From: Chroococcidiopsis thermalis PCC 7203
GTDB lineage: Bacteria; Cyanobacteriota; Cyanobacteriia; Cyanobacteriales; Chroococcidiopsidaceae
Assembly (NCBI RefSeq): GCF_000317125.1
Contig: NC_019695.1
Location: forward strand, 1,290,336-1,354,335
Length of the DNA stretch: 64,000 nucleotides
Reading direction: 5' to 3'
The position numbers and the translations under genes were made by a program. Under the pieces are notes generated by a model. The model was not told the DNA's origin. It saw nothing but the letters and a program-made list of their open reading frames with translations, and made no database searches. Positions 16,977-23,487 of the stretch are shown one piece after another (position 1 is the first letter of the stretch; the number at the start of each line of letters is the position of its first letter).

Positions 16977-18601
16977 GAATGGCACTAAGATAAGGCGAAA
17001 TCCTTGAAGGATAGAGACTTGGGCAAAATGGCTTGCTCGTGGGGGTTAAGAAATTAAGAGCAGCATTGGACAAGCAGCTTGATTGTTGACGCAACGGTGA
17101 TGCAGGTATCTGCTAAAAAATTATTCTGAATGTAGAAAAAGCTTCCAACTCCGGTAAAAAAGAAATGGACGATTGGAAGCGAATATGACTATTACTACTG
17201 TGCCAAATCGAGTGAAAATTCTCAAGGATAAATTCACGCAAAGCTTGGGACTACCATTCCAAGAACTGTTACCAGAGTCGGAAATCCAGAGAATCATTGA
17301 GGAGCTACAAATTAAATATCGTCGTCGATTATTCGACCCATTTGTAACTTTGTGGGCATTTCTCTCTCAAGTTTTGGATGTTGATAAAAGTTGCCATAAC
17401 GCTGTGAGCAGAATAATTGCTTATTTGGTCAATGAAAAAGTAGAACTTCCTTCAACTGATACAAGTGCTTACTGTCAAGCACGTTCGAGATTACCGGAAG
17501 AATTATTGCAGAAACTGTTCGGGAAAGTGGCACAAGATTTATCAGAGAAAGTGACAACAGAATATTTGTGGTGTGGTCGTCATGTGAAAGTAATAGACGG
17601 TTCCACCGTCTCAATGCCTGACACTGTAGAGAACCAAAAAGCTTATCCTCAATCAAAAAGTCAAAAGCCTGGATGTGGGTTCCCCATTGCTAAAATTGGT
17701 GTGATGTTTAGTCTAGTTACAGGTGCTGCTCTAGCAATAGCTATCAATGTTTTACACACTCACGATCTCCAATTAGCTAGGCAGTTGTACCAATTTCTCA
17801 ATCCCTTAGATGTACTTTTAGGGGATAGGGCTTTTTGTGCTTATGCCGATTTGGTTTCGATTAAAAATCTTGAATGTGATGTAGTTTTTCGGAAGCATCA
17901 GTCCCGAAAAACATCCATGCAAAGAGGAAGAATTACTGGAGAAAGCGATAAGTTGGTGATTTGGTACAAACCCCGAAAATGCCCACAAGGATTAAGTGAG
18001 AATGCATTCGCTGCTCTTCCTTCAACTCTGGTTGTCCGAGAGATTTATTACTACATTATTATCCCTGGTTTTCGGACTCAACAAATTAGTTTAATCACAA
18101 CTTTATTGGATGCAAAAATTTATCCTACTTTGGAACTTGTGCGGCTTTATGGCTTGAGATGGGATGTTGAAGTAAATTTAAAACATCTCAAGTCTACTTT
18201 AGGCATGGACGTTCTACGCTGTAAAACTCCTCCAATGATCCGCAAAGAGCTTTATGTCTATTTACTTGCTTACAATCTGCTACGTACTTTAATGTGGCAA
18301 GCTAGTACAACTTACGGTGTACCACCAGTACGCTTATCATTACAAGGAACTCGTCAACACTTGAATCATTTTATCCCACAAATGTTAGCTATCTCTGGGG
18401 TAAAACGCCATCACATCTATCAAACTTTACTCAAGGTTATTGTTCACAAATCAGTTCCCACTCGCCCTGGTCGGGCTGAACCCAGAGTGAGAAAGCGTCG
18501 TCCCAAAGCTTATCCCTTGATGAAAAATCCCAGACATGAGTTACGCAGACAATTGCAAACTGCTTGAGCCATGAGTGTTTCAGCTTAACTTAGTGCCATT
18601 C
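16977..18601. mobile_element. IS4-family insertion sequence (1,625 bp)
   Basis: The ends GAATGGCACTAAG (16977-16989) and CTTAGTGCCATTC (18589-18601) are 13-bp perfect inverted repeats, with partial similarity continuing inward. One complete transposase lies inside, reading rightward. The element interrupts the leftward tape-measure gene, and exact removal restores its frame, so the insertion is probably recent. Confidence 0.93.
17185..18567 (+). CDS. IS4-family transposase
   Basis: A 460-residue DDE transposase starting at ATG 17185 (GGAAG upstream). The three catalytic regions are visible: VIDGSTVSMPDT (first Asp), LLGDRAFCAYAD (second Asp) and the Y-(2)-R-(3)-E-(6)-K signature in YGLRWDVEVNLKHLK (Glu). 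The C-terminus is basic (VRKRRPKAYP). Length and motifs are complete, so the enzyme is probably active. It catalyses cut-and-paste movement of the surrounding IS. Confidence 0.95.
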   Translation: MTITTVPNRVKILKDKFTQSLGLPFQELLPESEIQRIIEELQIKYRRRLFDPFVTLWAFLSQVLDVDKSCHNAVSRIIAYLVNEKVELPSTDTSAYCQARSRLPEELLQKLFGKVAQDLSEKVTTEYLWCGRHVKVIDGSTVSMPDTVENQKAYPQSKSQKPGCGFPIAKIGVMFSLVTGAALAIAINVLHTHDLQLARQLYQFLNPLDVLLGDRAFCAYADLVSIKNLECDVVFRKHQSRKTSMQRGRITGESDKLVIWYKPRKCPQGLSENAFAALPSTLVVREIYYYIIIPGFRTQQISLITTLLDAKIYPTLELVRLYGLRWDVEVNLKHLKSTLGMDVLRCKTPPMIRKELYVYLLAYNLLRTLMWQASTTYGVPPVRLSLQGTRQHLNHFIPQMLAISGVKRHHIYQTLLKVIVHKSVPTRPGRAEPRVRKRRPKAYPLMKNPRHELRRQLQTA

Positions 18602-18612
18602 GTCCGATAGCC
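18602..18612. repeat. Target-site duplication, right copy
   Basis: GTCCGATAGCC, identical to 16966-16976, directly after the right inverted repeat of the IS. Reading leftward it encodes part of the tape-measure segment ATQAIG. Confidence 0.9.
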
Positions 18613-18944
18613 TGTGTCGCACTAGCAGCAGCGGTAACTAGAGCTGTGGTCATTCCAGCAGCTACACCCGTAAACACGCTACTAGCCACAGAACTCATCC
18701 GGCTCTGCGCTCCCTTCATGTGTTGGGTGAATCCCTGCTCGAACTTACCACCCGCAATACGACCACCACTATGCCCGAAGTCCGTTATATGACGTTTAGC
18801 AGAGTCTAGGTTTAACTTGACATCGATCGATACGCTAGCGATACTAGGAATCTTCGCACCCTCCTCTCACTGGTTGAGTAAAAGCTCTTTCAATAGTCCA
18901 GTGATACCTATTGAGGCGCTGGTTGGTAAAAAGACCCATTAGAT

Positions 18945-19286
18945 TTAGTAGGGAGATGCTCCAGGTTGTTTGACGTAGGGATAAGTTGGAACATCCTCAT
19001 TCTTCAGGGAATAGAGATATTGCTCGTCAAGGTTACGAACACCAAAGTTTAAACCATGTTTTAGTGCTTTCCAACCTAGCAACTTAGCTGTTTCAAATTC
19101 TAGGCGCTGGAAGATAGCGAACTGTTTCGTTTCTGGGTGGTATGCAGCTATTTCAGTAACTTTTCCTTTACACACATCTAAAGGTCTACAGGAAGCATTC
19201 ATCGCAAAGTAGCGAAGTATAGCTTGGTAAGATTCGTAGGGACGAATGCGGCTTTGATCGGCTTGATATTGTTCTTCTGGTGTCAT
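18945..19286 (-). CDS. Tail-operon protein of unknown function (113 aa)
   Basis: A 113-residue protein whose ATG overlaps the preceding stop (ATGA at 19286-19283), so it is translated by coupling. It carries an aromatic-rich C-terminal half (LKHGLNFGVRNLDEQYLYSL). It was not recognised. Its position directly upstream of the tape-measure gene is where tail-assembly chaperones or small tail proteins usually sit, but no chaperone-type frameshift signal was identified. Confidence 0.65.
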   Translation of the reverse strand: MTPEEQYQADQSRIRPYESYQAILRYFAMNASCRPLDVCKGKVTEIAAYHPETKQFAIFQRLEFETAKLLGWKALKHGLNFGVRNLDEQYLYSLKNEDVPTYPYVKQPGASPY

Positions 19287-19600
19287 AGCTTTACCTCACT
19301 GTTTGGTTTCAAGTATTTACCGAAGAATTGCTCCAACGTGACACCACGATAGAGAACACCATCAAGGTTTTGGCTGGTGAAGGCATCTTCCGTGTAAACG
19401 TATCCGCGCAAGCTTGTTATGAAAGCTGCAATCCGATCCAACTCTTCGATGTACTGTGGCTCGTACTTGATAGCAATCAGCTTCAGTAAATGAATGCGTC
19501 TGCGCATTAGAGATTCGATCGCTGACAGGTGCAGGAACTGCCGCTTGTCTGCGCTGGTGATGTAGGGAGAGAATTCACTTTCCATCACCGCTCGCTCCAT
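19283..19600 (-). CDS. Tail-operon protein of unknown function (~105 aa)
   Basis: From ATG 19600 (or 19585) the product begins MERAVMESEFSPYITSADKR and is about 105 residues, mostly helical and charged. The start lies within the end of the preceding gene (stop at 19575), and its stop overlaps the next ATG, consistent with coupled translation. An upstream in-frame ATG at 19729 would force a 155-base overlap and is less likely. Function unknown. Confidence 0.6.
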   Translation of the reverse strand: MERAVMESEFSPYITSADKRQFLHLSAIESLMRRRIHLLKLIAIKYEPQYIEELDRIAAFITSLRGYVYTEDAFTSQNLDGVLYRGVTLEQFFGKYLKPNSEVKL

Positions 19601-20213
19601 TGCTATGAGGTAGGAGTAATGGGTTTGATTTACTGCGTTGGTTCTGCTTGTACTCCGCGAGTAATCGTCGTTCCTCGGCGAGTAATTTATCCCTAATCGC
19701 AGGACTCTCCAGCCTCTTATGCTCCTCAAGAATCATTTGTGTTTCTAGTGCTGCTTGATGTTGAGTCTGCGATCGCCCATTAAGCCCTTTCGACAGCTTC
19801 GCATCTTTAGCTTTAGCTTCAGCCATTAGGTGTGAGTAACCAACCTCTACATCGCGTCGCACTTGGTCGTGTAGCTCGAATCGCAGCTTATCTACAGCTT
19901 GCGTTACTCCCATTGGAAACTCATCGCGAGGTGGGTAGAGGGGTTCTTTCTTCCCCTGCTCCACAAACTCGCGGTAATCCTGGAAGTTATCTAAGAAACT
20001 ATTTTTTATTTGACTCGCTAATCCTTCAGGTAAGTCAACCAATAGTGCTTCTAACTTCTTGTTTCGTATCTCTGCTGTCTCACCTAATAGTGCCAGCTCT
20101 AACTGTTTCTGTAACCGTGGGTATTTAGCAAACTGGTCTATATCCCGCTTATAACGCTGGATTCTCAACTCACCCACCATTTCTTGTAGTAGTTCTTTTT
20201 CTTGTGCGTCCAT
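19575..20213 (-). CDS. Tail-operon protein, helical/coiled coil (212 aa)
   Basis: Start chosen at ATG 20213, just after the preceding stop at 20218. The product, MDAQEKELLQEMVGELRIQR and onward, is rich in Glu, Lys, Gln and Leu and is predicted to be almost all helix (EELDRI-, EEHKRLESPAIRDKLLAEER-type stretches). It was not recognised. Gene order and coupling link it to the tail-like operon; a scaffold or chaperone is conceivable, but nothing in the sequence proves it. Confidence 0.6.
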   Translation of the reverse strand: MDAQEKELLQEMVGELRIQRYKRDIDQFAKYPRLQKQLELALLGETAEIRNKKLEALLVDLPEGLASQIKNSFLDNFQDYREFVEQGKKEPLYPPRDEFPMGVTQAVDKLRFELHDQVRRDVEVGYSHLMAEAKAKDAKLSKGLNGRSQTQHQAALETQMILEEHKRLESPAIRDKLLAEERRLLAEYKQNQRSKSNPLLLPHSNGASGDGK

Positions 20214-20217
20214 ATAA

Positions 20218-20673
20218 TTAAGCCCAAATTGCAAGTGCGGGAGTACTTCTTTGCATCATCGCCACATATTTTTTGTAATCTTCTCGTCGTTGTTCGAGTT
20301 GTTCTGGTGTCGGAGCTGCACGCTCTAGCGTCCCATTCAAGAAACCTCGGATGTTGCTCCTGTTAGATGCATTGAATCTGCAAATAACGACGCACCAACC
20401 CTCTGTTTTGAGCTGTCTAAGCCCTTCAACACGAACCAGTTTTACTTTTCTACCTTTGTTAACCAACACCAGGCTAGGGTCGTAAATTCGTCCGATCAGA
20501 GCGTCGAATATTGATGCTGGACGACACCCTTCAGCTACTTCGTACTGACTAGTAATCGACTCCTGCCACTTTGCGAATTCTTCCTGCCGCAAGCGTTGAT
20601 TGAAGGTGATATCTAGTTGCGATCCGCTAGTTACAGCGGGTGTTAGTTCCAGTGGTGGGATCTCAATCTTCAT
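20218..20673 (-). CDS. Tail-operon protein of unknown function (151 aa)
   Basis: Start chosen at ATG 20673 (MKIEIPPLELTPAVTSGSQL), with GGAGAT upstream and an 11-base overlap with the preceding gene. The centre alternates beta-like and basic segments (DPSLVLVNKGRKVKLVRVEG, WCVVICRFNAS). The end is helical (PEQLEQRREDYKKYVAMM). It was not recognised. A small structural tail protein would fit its place and fold-like composition, but this is inference. Confidence 0.6.
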   Translation of the reverse strand: MKIEIPPLELTPAVTSGSQLDITFNQRLRQEEFAKWQESITSQYEVAEGCRPASIFDALIGRIYDPSLVLVNKGRKVKLVRVEGLRQLKTEGWCVVICRFNASNRSNIRGFLNGTLERAAPTPEQLEQRREDYKKYVAMMQRSTPALAIWA

Positions 20674-20965
20674 CGCGCATATCTCCGATCCATGTGGCAA
20701 ATTCGTCTAGTGATAATTCAGGTTCTTGAGGTGTAGGGAGTGATTCCGGTACACTTTCGACACCATGACAATTCTTAACCAATTGTGTTGGGTTAAATTC
20801 ATCCACCCTTGATTCCTTGTTTCTCAACCTGCGAGATTCTTCAAGTAGTTTCCTAGCTTCAGCTACAAGTGCGGCACGTTCTAGAGCAGAAATCTTTTTA
20901 GGACGTTTGTTTAATTGCTTCTCTATAAGACTGAGGCGTTCGTTGAGGTTAGATCTTGTAGTCAT
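20663..20965 (-). CDS. Tail-operon protein of unknown function (100 aa)
   Basis: Start chosen at ATG 20965 (MTTRSNLNERLSLIEKQLNK), with GAAGG 4 bases upstream and a 17-base overlap with the preceding gene. The N-terminal 60 residues are basic and helical, the C-terminal 40 acidic (PEPLPTPQEPELSLDEFATW-like). It was not recognised. It is the second gene of the coupled leftward operon. Confidence 0.6.
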   Translation of the reverse strand: MTTRSNLNERLSLIEKQLNKRPKKISALERAALVAEARKLLEESRRLRNKESRVDEFNPTQLVKNCHGVESVPESLPTPQEPELSLDEFATWIGDMRDED

Positions 20966-21377
20966 TTCCTTCACCTTCACTTGCTAATCGTGCTTCTACA
21001 ACCTCCAAACGGTTTTTAAGGCTCTCTATATCCTGGGATCTTGCGGCATACTCTAGCAGCAACCGTGAAGCGCTTAGTTTGACATTAGCTACTTTTGTAT
21101 CCCCCACAAAACCATTGACAGGTAAATCCCTCATTTCCCGTACAACAGCCGTAGTCGATAGACACTCATCTACCAAACGGTTAGCAACCATGCTCCATAC
21201 AAAATCTCTCCCCTTACGCATCGCTTCAATAAATGCAGGCTTATTACGCCACCGCATTAACGTTGTTGGGTGTATCTGCAAGTCTTCACAAATCTCTCCA
21301 GGTGTCGCCCCTTGTACAAACTTTGCTACCGCTACTAACTCCCTATCTGTTAAACCTGAATGATTGAGATTTTTCAT
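20949..21377 (-). CDS. Helix-turn-helix protein, terminase-small-subunit-like
   Basis: Start chosen at ATG 21377 (MKNLNHSGLTDRELVAVAKF), giving 142 residues. LTDRELVAVAKFVQGATPGE, then ICEDLQIHPTTLMRWRNKPA, is a helix-turn-helix typical of small terminase-like or phBC6A51-type phage DNA-binding proteins. A C-terminal coiled coil (SLKNRLEVVEARLASEGE) could drive oligomerisation. It is first in the leftward tail-like operon and has two 14-bp direct repeats just upstream. No large terminase follows, so it may act as a regulator rather than in packaging. Confidence 0.6.
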   Translation of the reverse strand: MKNLNHSGLTDRELVAVAKFVQGATPGEICEDLQIHPTTLMRWRNKPAFIEAMRKGRDFVWSMVANRLVDECLSTTAVVREMRDLPVNGFVGDTKVANVKLSASRLLLEYAARSQDIESLKNRLEVVEARLASEGEGNDYKI

Positions 21378-21384
21378 ATTTCTC

Positions 21385-21418
21385 TTGCAAATTGCTGCTT
21401 TATTTTGCAAATTGCTGC
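21385..21418. promoter_or_regulatory. Two 14-bp direct repeats upstream of the tail-like operon
   Basis: TTGCAAATTGCTGC occurs at 21385-21398 and again at 21405-21418, exactly 20 bases apart (two helical turns). The right-hand end is 8 bases or more upstream of the operon's first ATG. This looks like a binding site for a dimeric regulator, perhaps the HTH protein itself. Confidence 0.5.
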
Positions 21419-21493
21419 ATATATGAACGATCCTAACTTATTTCGAGGTGATTTTACATATATTCGACTACACATATATACAGACACACAAAA

Positions 21494-21522
21494 AGCAGCC
21501 CTGGGAGGTGAAAAGGACTGCT
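21494..21522 (-). terminator. Leftward rho-independent terminator candidate
   Basis: On the minus strand AGCAGTCC pairs with GGGCTGCT (one G-T) and is followed by TTTTTG. It would end leftward transcripts from the decayed gene at 21735-21990 before the tail-like operon begins. Confidence 0.5.
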
Positions 21523-21734
21523 CTACTAGCTTACGAACCAAAGGAAGGAGAACCACGATCGGCTATAAGTGCCGTTGTTCATATAGGACTTGTCATATAT
21601 AGATTATTGTACATCAGACACAGCAATACTTTCACAGGTGTTGGTTGCGTAAATTTCTCAGTTGCTTGACGCTCCCGCCACGCTTTATGTCAATAAGCAT
21701 GACCTTGTTGAGAGTTGCATTTTCTCCAAAAACC

Positions 21735-21990
21735 TTACGTTGTAAGGCTTTCATGAACCGTTTTGTTTCTTTGTTTTGGTAATTCAGGTTCCTTATCTGC
21801 ACTTGCCGCAAACTGTTCTTCCTTATTCTCATTAGCAGACGAAGCATCAACGGTTACTGACTGTTTTTGTTCAGAATTAGCATTAGGAACTATGGTTCCT
21901 AACGACAATTTATCTTTGTTCTTGAGAAAGTAATCAATATAGTCGTTAGCTTGGTTTCTATTAAGAATTTTTAGTAGGATCAGTTACCAT
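21735..21990 (-). pseudogene. Frameshifted small hydrophilic gene
   Basis: From ATG 21990 the reading MVTDPTKNS reaches a stop after nine codons, but the next frame continues with sensible composition (NRNQANDYIDYFLKNKDKLS, then EQFAASADKEPELPKQRNK) to a TAA at 21735-21737. A one-base change in the run CTAAAAATTCTTAAT would join them. The protein is not recognised. It is best read as a small gene broken by a frameshift. Confidence 0.35.
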
Positions 21991-22040
21991 CACCATGCAC
22001 GATCGATAATCTAATTGAGTAGATAAATCTTTACTATCTG

Positions 22041-22070
22041 CCTCCTGTCAAGCCCTAAGACAGGAGGTTT
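22041..22070 (+). terminator. Strong stem-loop with T-run
   Basis: CCTCCTGTC (22041-22049) and GACAGGAGG (22059-22067) form a perfect 9-bp stem with a 9-base loop, followed by TTTTG on the plus strand. It sits 9 bases beyond the leftward stop of the gene at 22079, so it would stop rightward read-through toward that gene. Confidence 0.6.
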
Positions 22071-22078
22071 TGCTTCGA

Positions 22079-22354
22079 CTAACGCATCAAACACAGGCTC
22101 GACGAAACTCCCCAGATACAAACTTTATGGTGGGTCGTTTCAGGTATTGCAGCCATCGCTTGATAGTTGGATGACTGGTCGCGAGTAATACCTAGTTGCT
22201 CTAGTTTCACTCTAGTGTTGTCGTCAACATCGACATCATGTTTGTTGTGTCCTTGAGTTATCACACCATCCTCCTTCAGTTCCACAATCTGTTCACCTAT
22301 CCTACGCTTGCATCTCACAGATATAGCATGGGCTAGTCTTTCAGCCGCTTTCAT
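22079..22354 (-). CDS. Truncated phage-type protein of the 'GIT-DQSS' (DUF3102/ParB-like) kind
   Basis: A 91-residue product. It shows the family pattern RCKRRIGEQIVELKEDG and LEQLGITRDQSSNYQAMAAI, ending PE, as in phage and plasmid proteins that look like N-terminal pieces of a ParB-like or DUF3102 family. After PETTHHK the sequence (VCIWGVSSSLCLMR) no longer fits, which suggests that the 3' end was lost or replaced. Family members are usually longer. It may be a remnant or a short functional form. Confidence 0.5.
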   Translation of the reverse strand: MKAAERLAHAISVRCKRRIGEQIVELKEDGVITQGHNKHDVDVDDNTRVKLEQLGITRDQSSNYQAMAAIPETTHHKVCIWGVSSSLCLMR

Positions 22355-22467
22355 CTACGAGAGCGCTCGTAGTGATGAATACAACATTCGTACTACCAAC
22401 TTTCGATAGAAGCCAGTCGTTGCAGGATTTAGGTATTCTTCTGCTATAAATCATTATCGTATTTGTC

Positions 22468-22815
22468 ATGCACGAAGCTGCAATCTCTACCCGCACGCTG
22501 GAGCAGCACGCTCTAAAGTTGAAAGAACATGGACTCCGAGTCAAGCATTGGGGTAGAAAATTGCAAGAACGTAGCGACCAATTAGCATTGTCACACGGTC
22601 AACTGATTGAACAATGCGGTAAGGTAATTCAGCAAAAAGCAGAAGAAGCGCTTGCATACACCCAAGTAGCGCAAGCACAAAACGATGATTTTCCAGAGTT
22701 GATGATGCTGATTACACAGACACAATCGGAAGCAAGAGTAGCATATATTAACGCACTAGCCATTTTCGCTCAAATGATGCAAAAAAGAATCAAGCTAGTC
22801 GGGAAGCATCTCTAA
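22468..22815 (+). CDS. Element coiled-coil protein of unknown function (115 aa)
   Basis: A 115-residue, largely helical protein (LEQHALKLKEHGLRVKHWGR, QLIEQCGKVIQQKAEEALAY) with a long amphipathic pattern typical of a coiled coil. There is no signal or membrane segment. It reads rightward alone and ends two bases before the convergent end of the next gene. A TATAAT-like TATAAA lies about 20 bases before the start. Not recognised. Confidence 0.55.
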   Translation: MHEAAISTRTLEQHALKLKEHGLRVKHWGRKLQERSDQLALSHGQLIEQCGKVIQQKAEEALAYTQVAQAQNDDFPELMMLITQTQSEARVAYINALAIFAQMMQKRIKLVGKHL

Positions 22816-22817
22816 CA

Positions 22818-23123
22818 TCATCGCCTTTTTCGGAAAGCATAGAAGTCTTCCATTTGGTCTGGAAAATACCAATGACAGAACTCGATAAATTCGCTCAACA
22901 CCTCTGGGTTAAAATCTTTAGTCTGATGGATGTGGAAGATCCAATCGACGATTTCTACCCAGTCGTTACACCTATCTAGATCGATCTCATAATTGCAGTA
23001 GGCTGCATACCGCAACACATTCAAACTTGGAAGATATTCCCAGTGTTTCATTACTGGCGGTTTCTTGGATTCTTCAAATAACACATTAGTATCGAATACG
23101 TAAGATTCAGGTTCAGATTTCAT
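22818..23123 (-). CDS. Element protein of unknown function (101 aa)
   Basis: A 101-residue acidic protein, very rich in Trp, Tyr and Phe (MKHWEYLPSLNVLRYAAYCN, CNDWVEIVDWIFHIHQ, FCHWYFPDQMEDFYAF). Though FDTNVLFEES resembles the opening of a PIN domain, the remaining PIN acidic residues and length are not there. It was not recognised. It precedes, on the same strand, a repeat-rich gap and the primase-helicase lies on the other side of that gap. Confidence 0.5.
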   Translation of the reverse strand: MKSEPESYVFDTNVLFEESKKPPVMKHWEYLPSLNVLRYAAYCNYEIDLDRCNDWVEIVDWIFHIHQTKDFNPEVLSEFIEFCHWYFPDQMEDFYAFRKRR

Positions 23124-23172
23124 AACTACCTCTTAATTTTGTATCAAATTGTGTTACAGAAATTTAGAAACA

Positions 23173-23477
23173 GACCGACCTATGGTTAGTCTTGACCCCA
23201 ACCCAGGTTGGTCTCTTAAAATCCATATATATCAATGGTTATAACCTCTAATACCAACCTGACCAACCTATTTTAGATAATTTAGATAAAAGTAAGAGAA
23301 GAGAAAGACTACCATATTCTCTGGTTGTGGAATTTGGTAATCATGTGTAAATTCATTTCGCTCCTACAAAAGTTGGGAAAAAGGTTGGTCGGTCGGTCTC
23401 GTGGCTTAGAGAGCTTACTGGGAGAGACTTTCAGCAGACCCCCCGGTTGGGCTAGAGACCTACCTTTTAGACCAACC
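23173..23477. repeat. Cluster of GGTTGGTC repeats (possible origin or regulatory region)
   Basis: This gene-free stretch (23124-23487) holds four exact copies of GGTTGGTC in either orientation (23206-23213, 23261-23268, 23383-23390, 23470-23477). Related forms include GACCGACC (23173-23180), GGTCGGTCTC (23391-23400) and CCGGTTGGGC. A very AT-rich part lies between (about 23220-23340). The layout resembles an iteron-type origin or a multi-site regulator region downstream of the primase gene. Confidence 0.55.
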
Positions 23478-23487
23478 CCGTAGTTTT

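Larger units (their letters stand above)
14690..18866 (-). pseudogene. Phage tail tape-measure protein with M23 peptidase-like domain, interrupted by an IS
   Basis: Joining 18866-18602 to 16965-14690, with one target copy retained, gives an exact 847-codon frame. Near the N-terminus is the segment TKFAAETPFELPEVERAARQ, then LLAFGFNAEQL and DINQLTGRGIPI, typical of tape-measure proteins. The middle is hydrophobic and helical. An M23 endopeptidase-like lobe (SPITGRIKFAG, LGHF, GVHVHIEA) lies at about residues 485-560. The C-terminus (FATGGMMQHDGLAYLHAGEK) is also typical. The gene is split after about 88 codons. No ATG is found at the 5' end: after a stop at 18869-18867, GGAGG is followed by an ATT codon at a suitable distance. 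The uninterrupted downstream piece could start at 16663. Confidence 0.8.

Noticed and set aside
18844-18939. 31-codon leftward frame between the 113-aa tail gene and the tape-measure gene
   Set aside because: Too short and unrecognised. It overlaps the tape-measure start in another frame. It could be a chaperone-like fragment, but no slippery site was seen.
21360-21669. Overlapping rightward frames around 21360-21669
   Set aside because: They cross the direct-repeat operator and a leftward terminator and have no ribosome-binding site or recognisable protein pattern.
22818-23123. PIN-domain toxin reading of the 101-aa element protein
   Set aside because: Only the opening FDTNVLFE is PIN-like; the later acidic residues, length and an adjacent antitoxin are missing.
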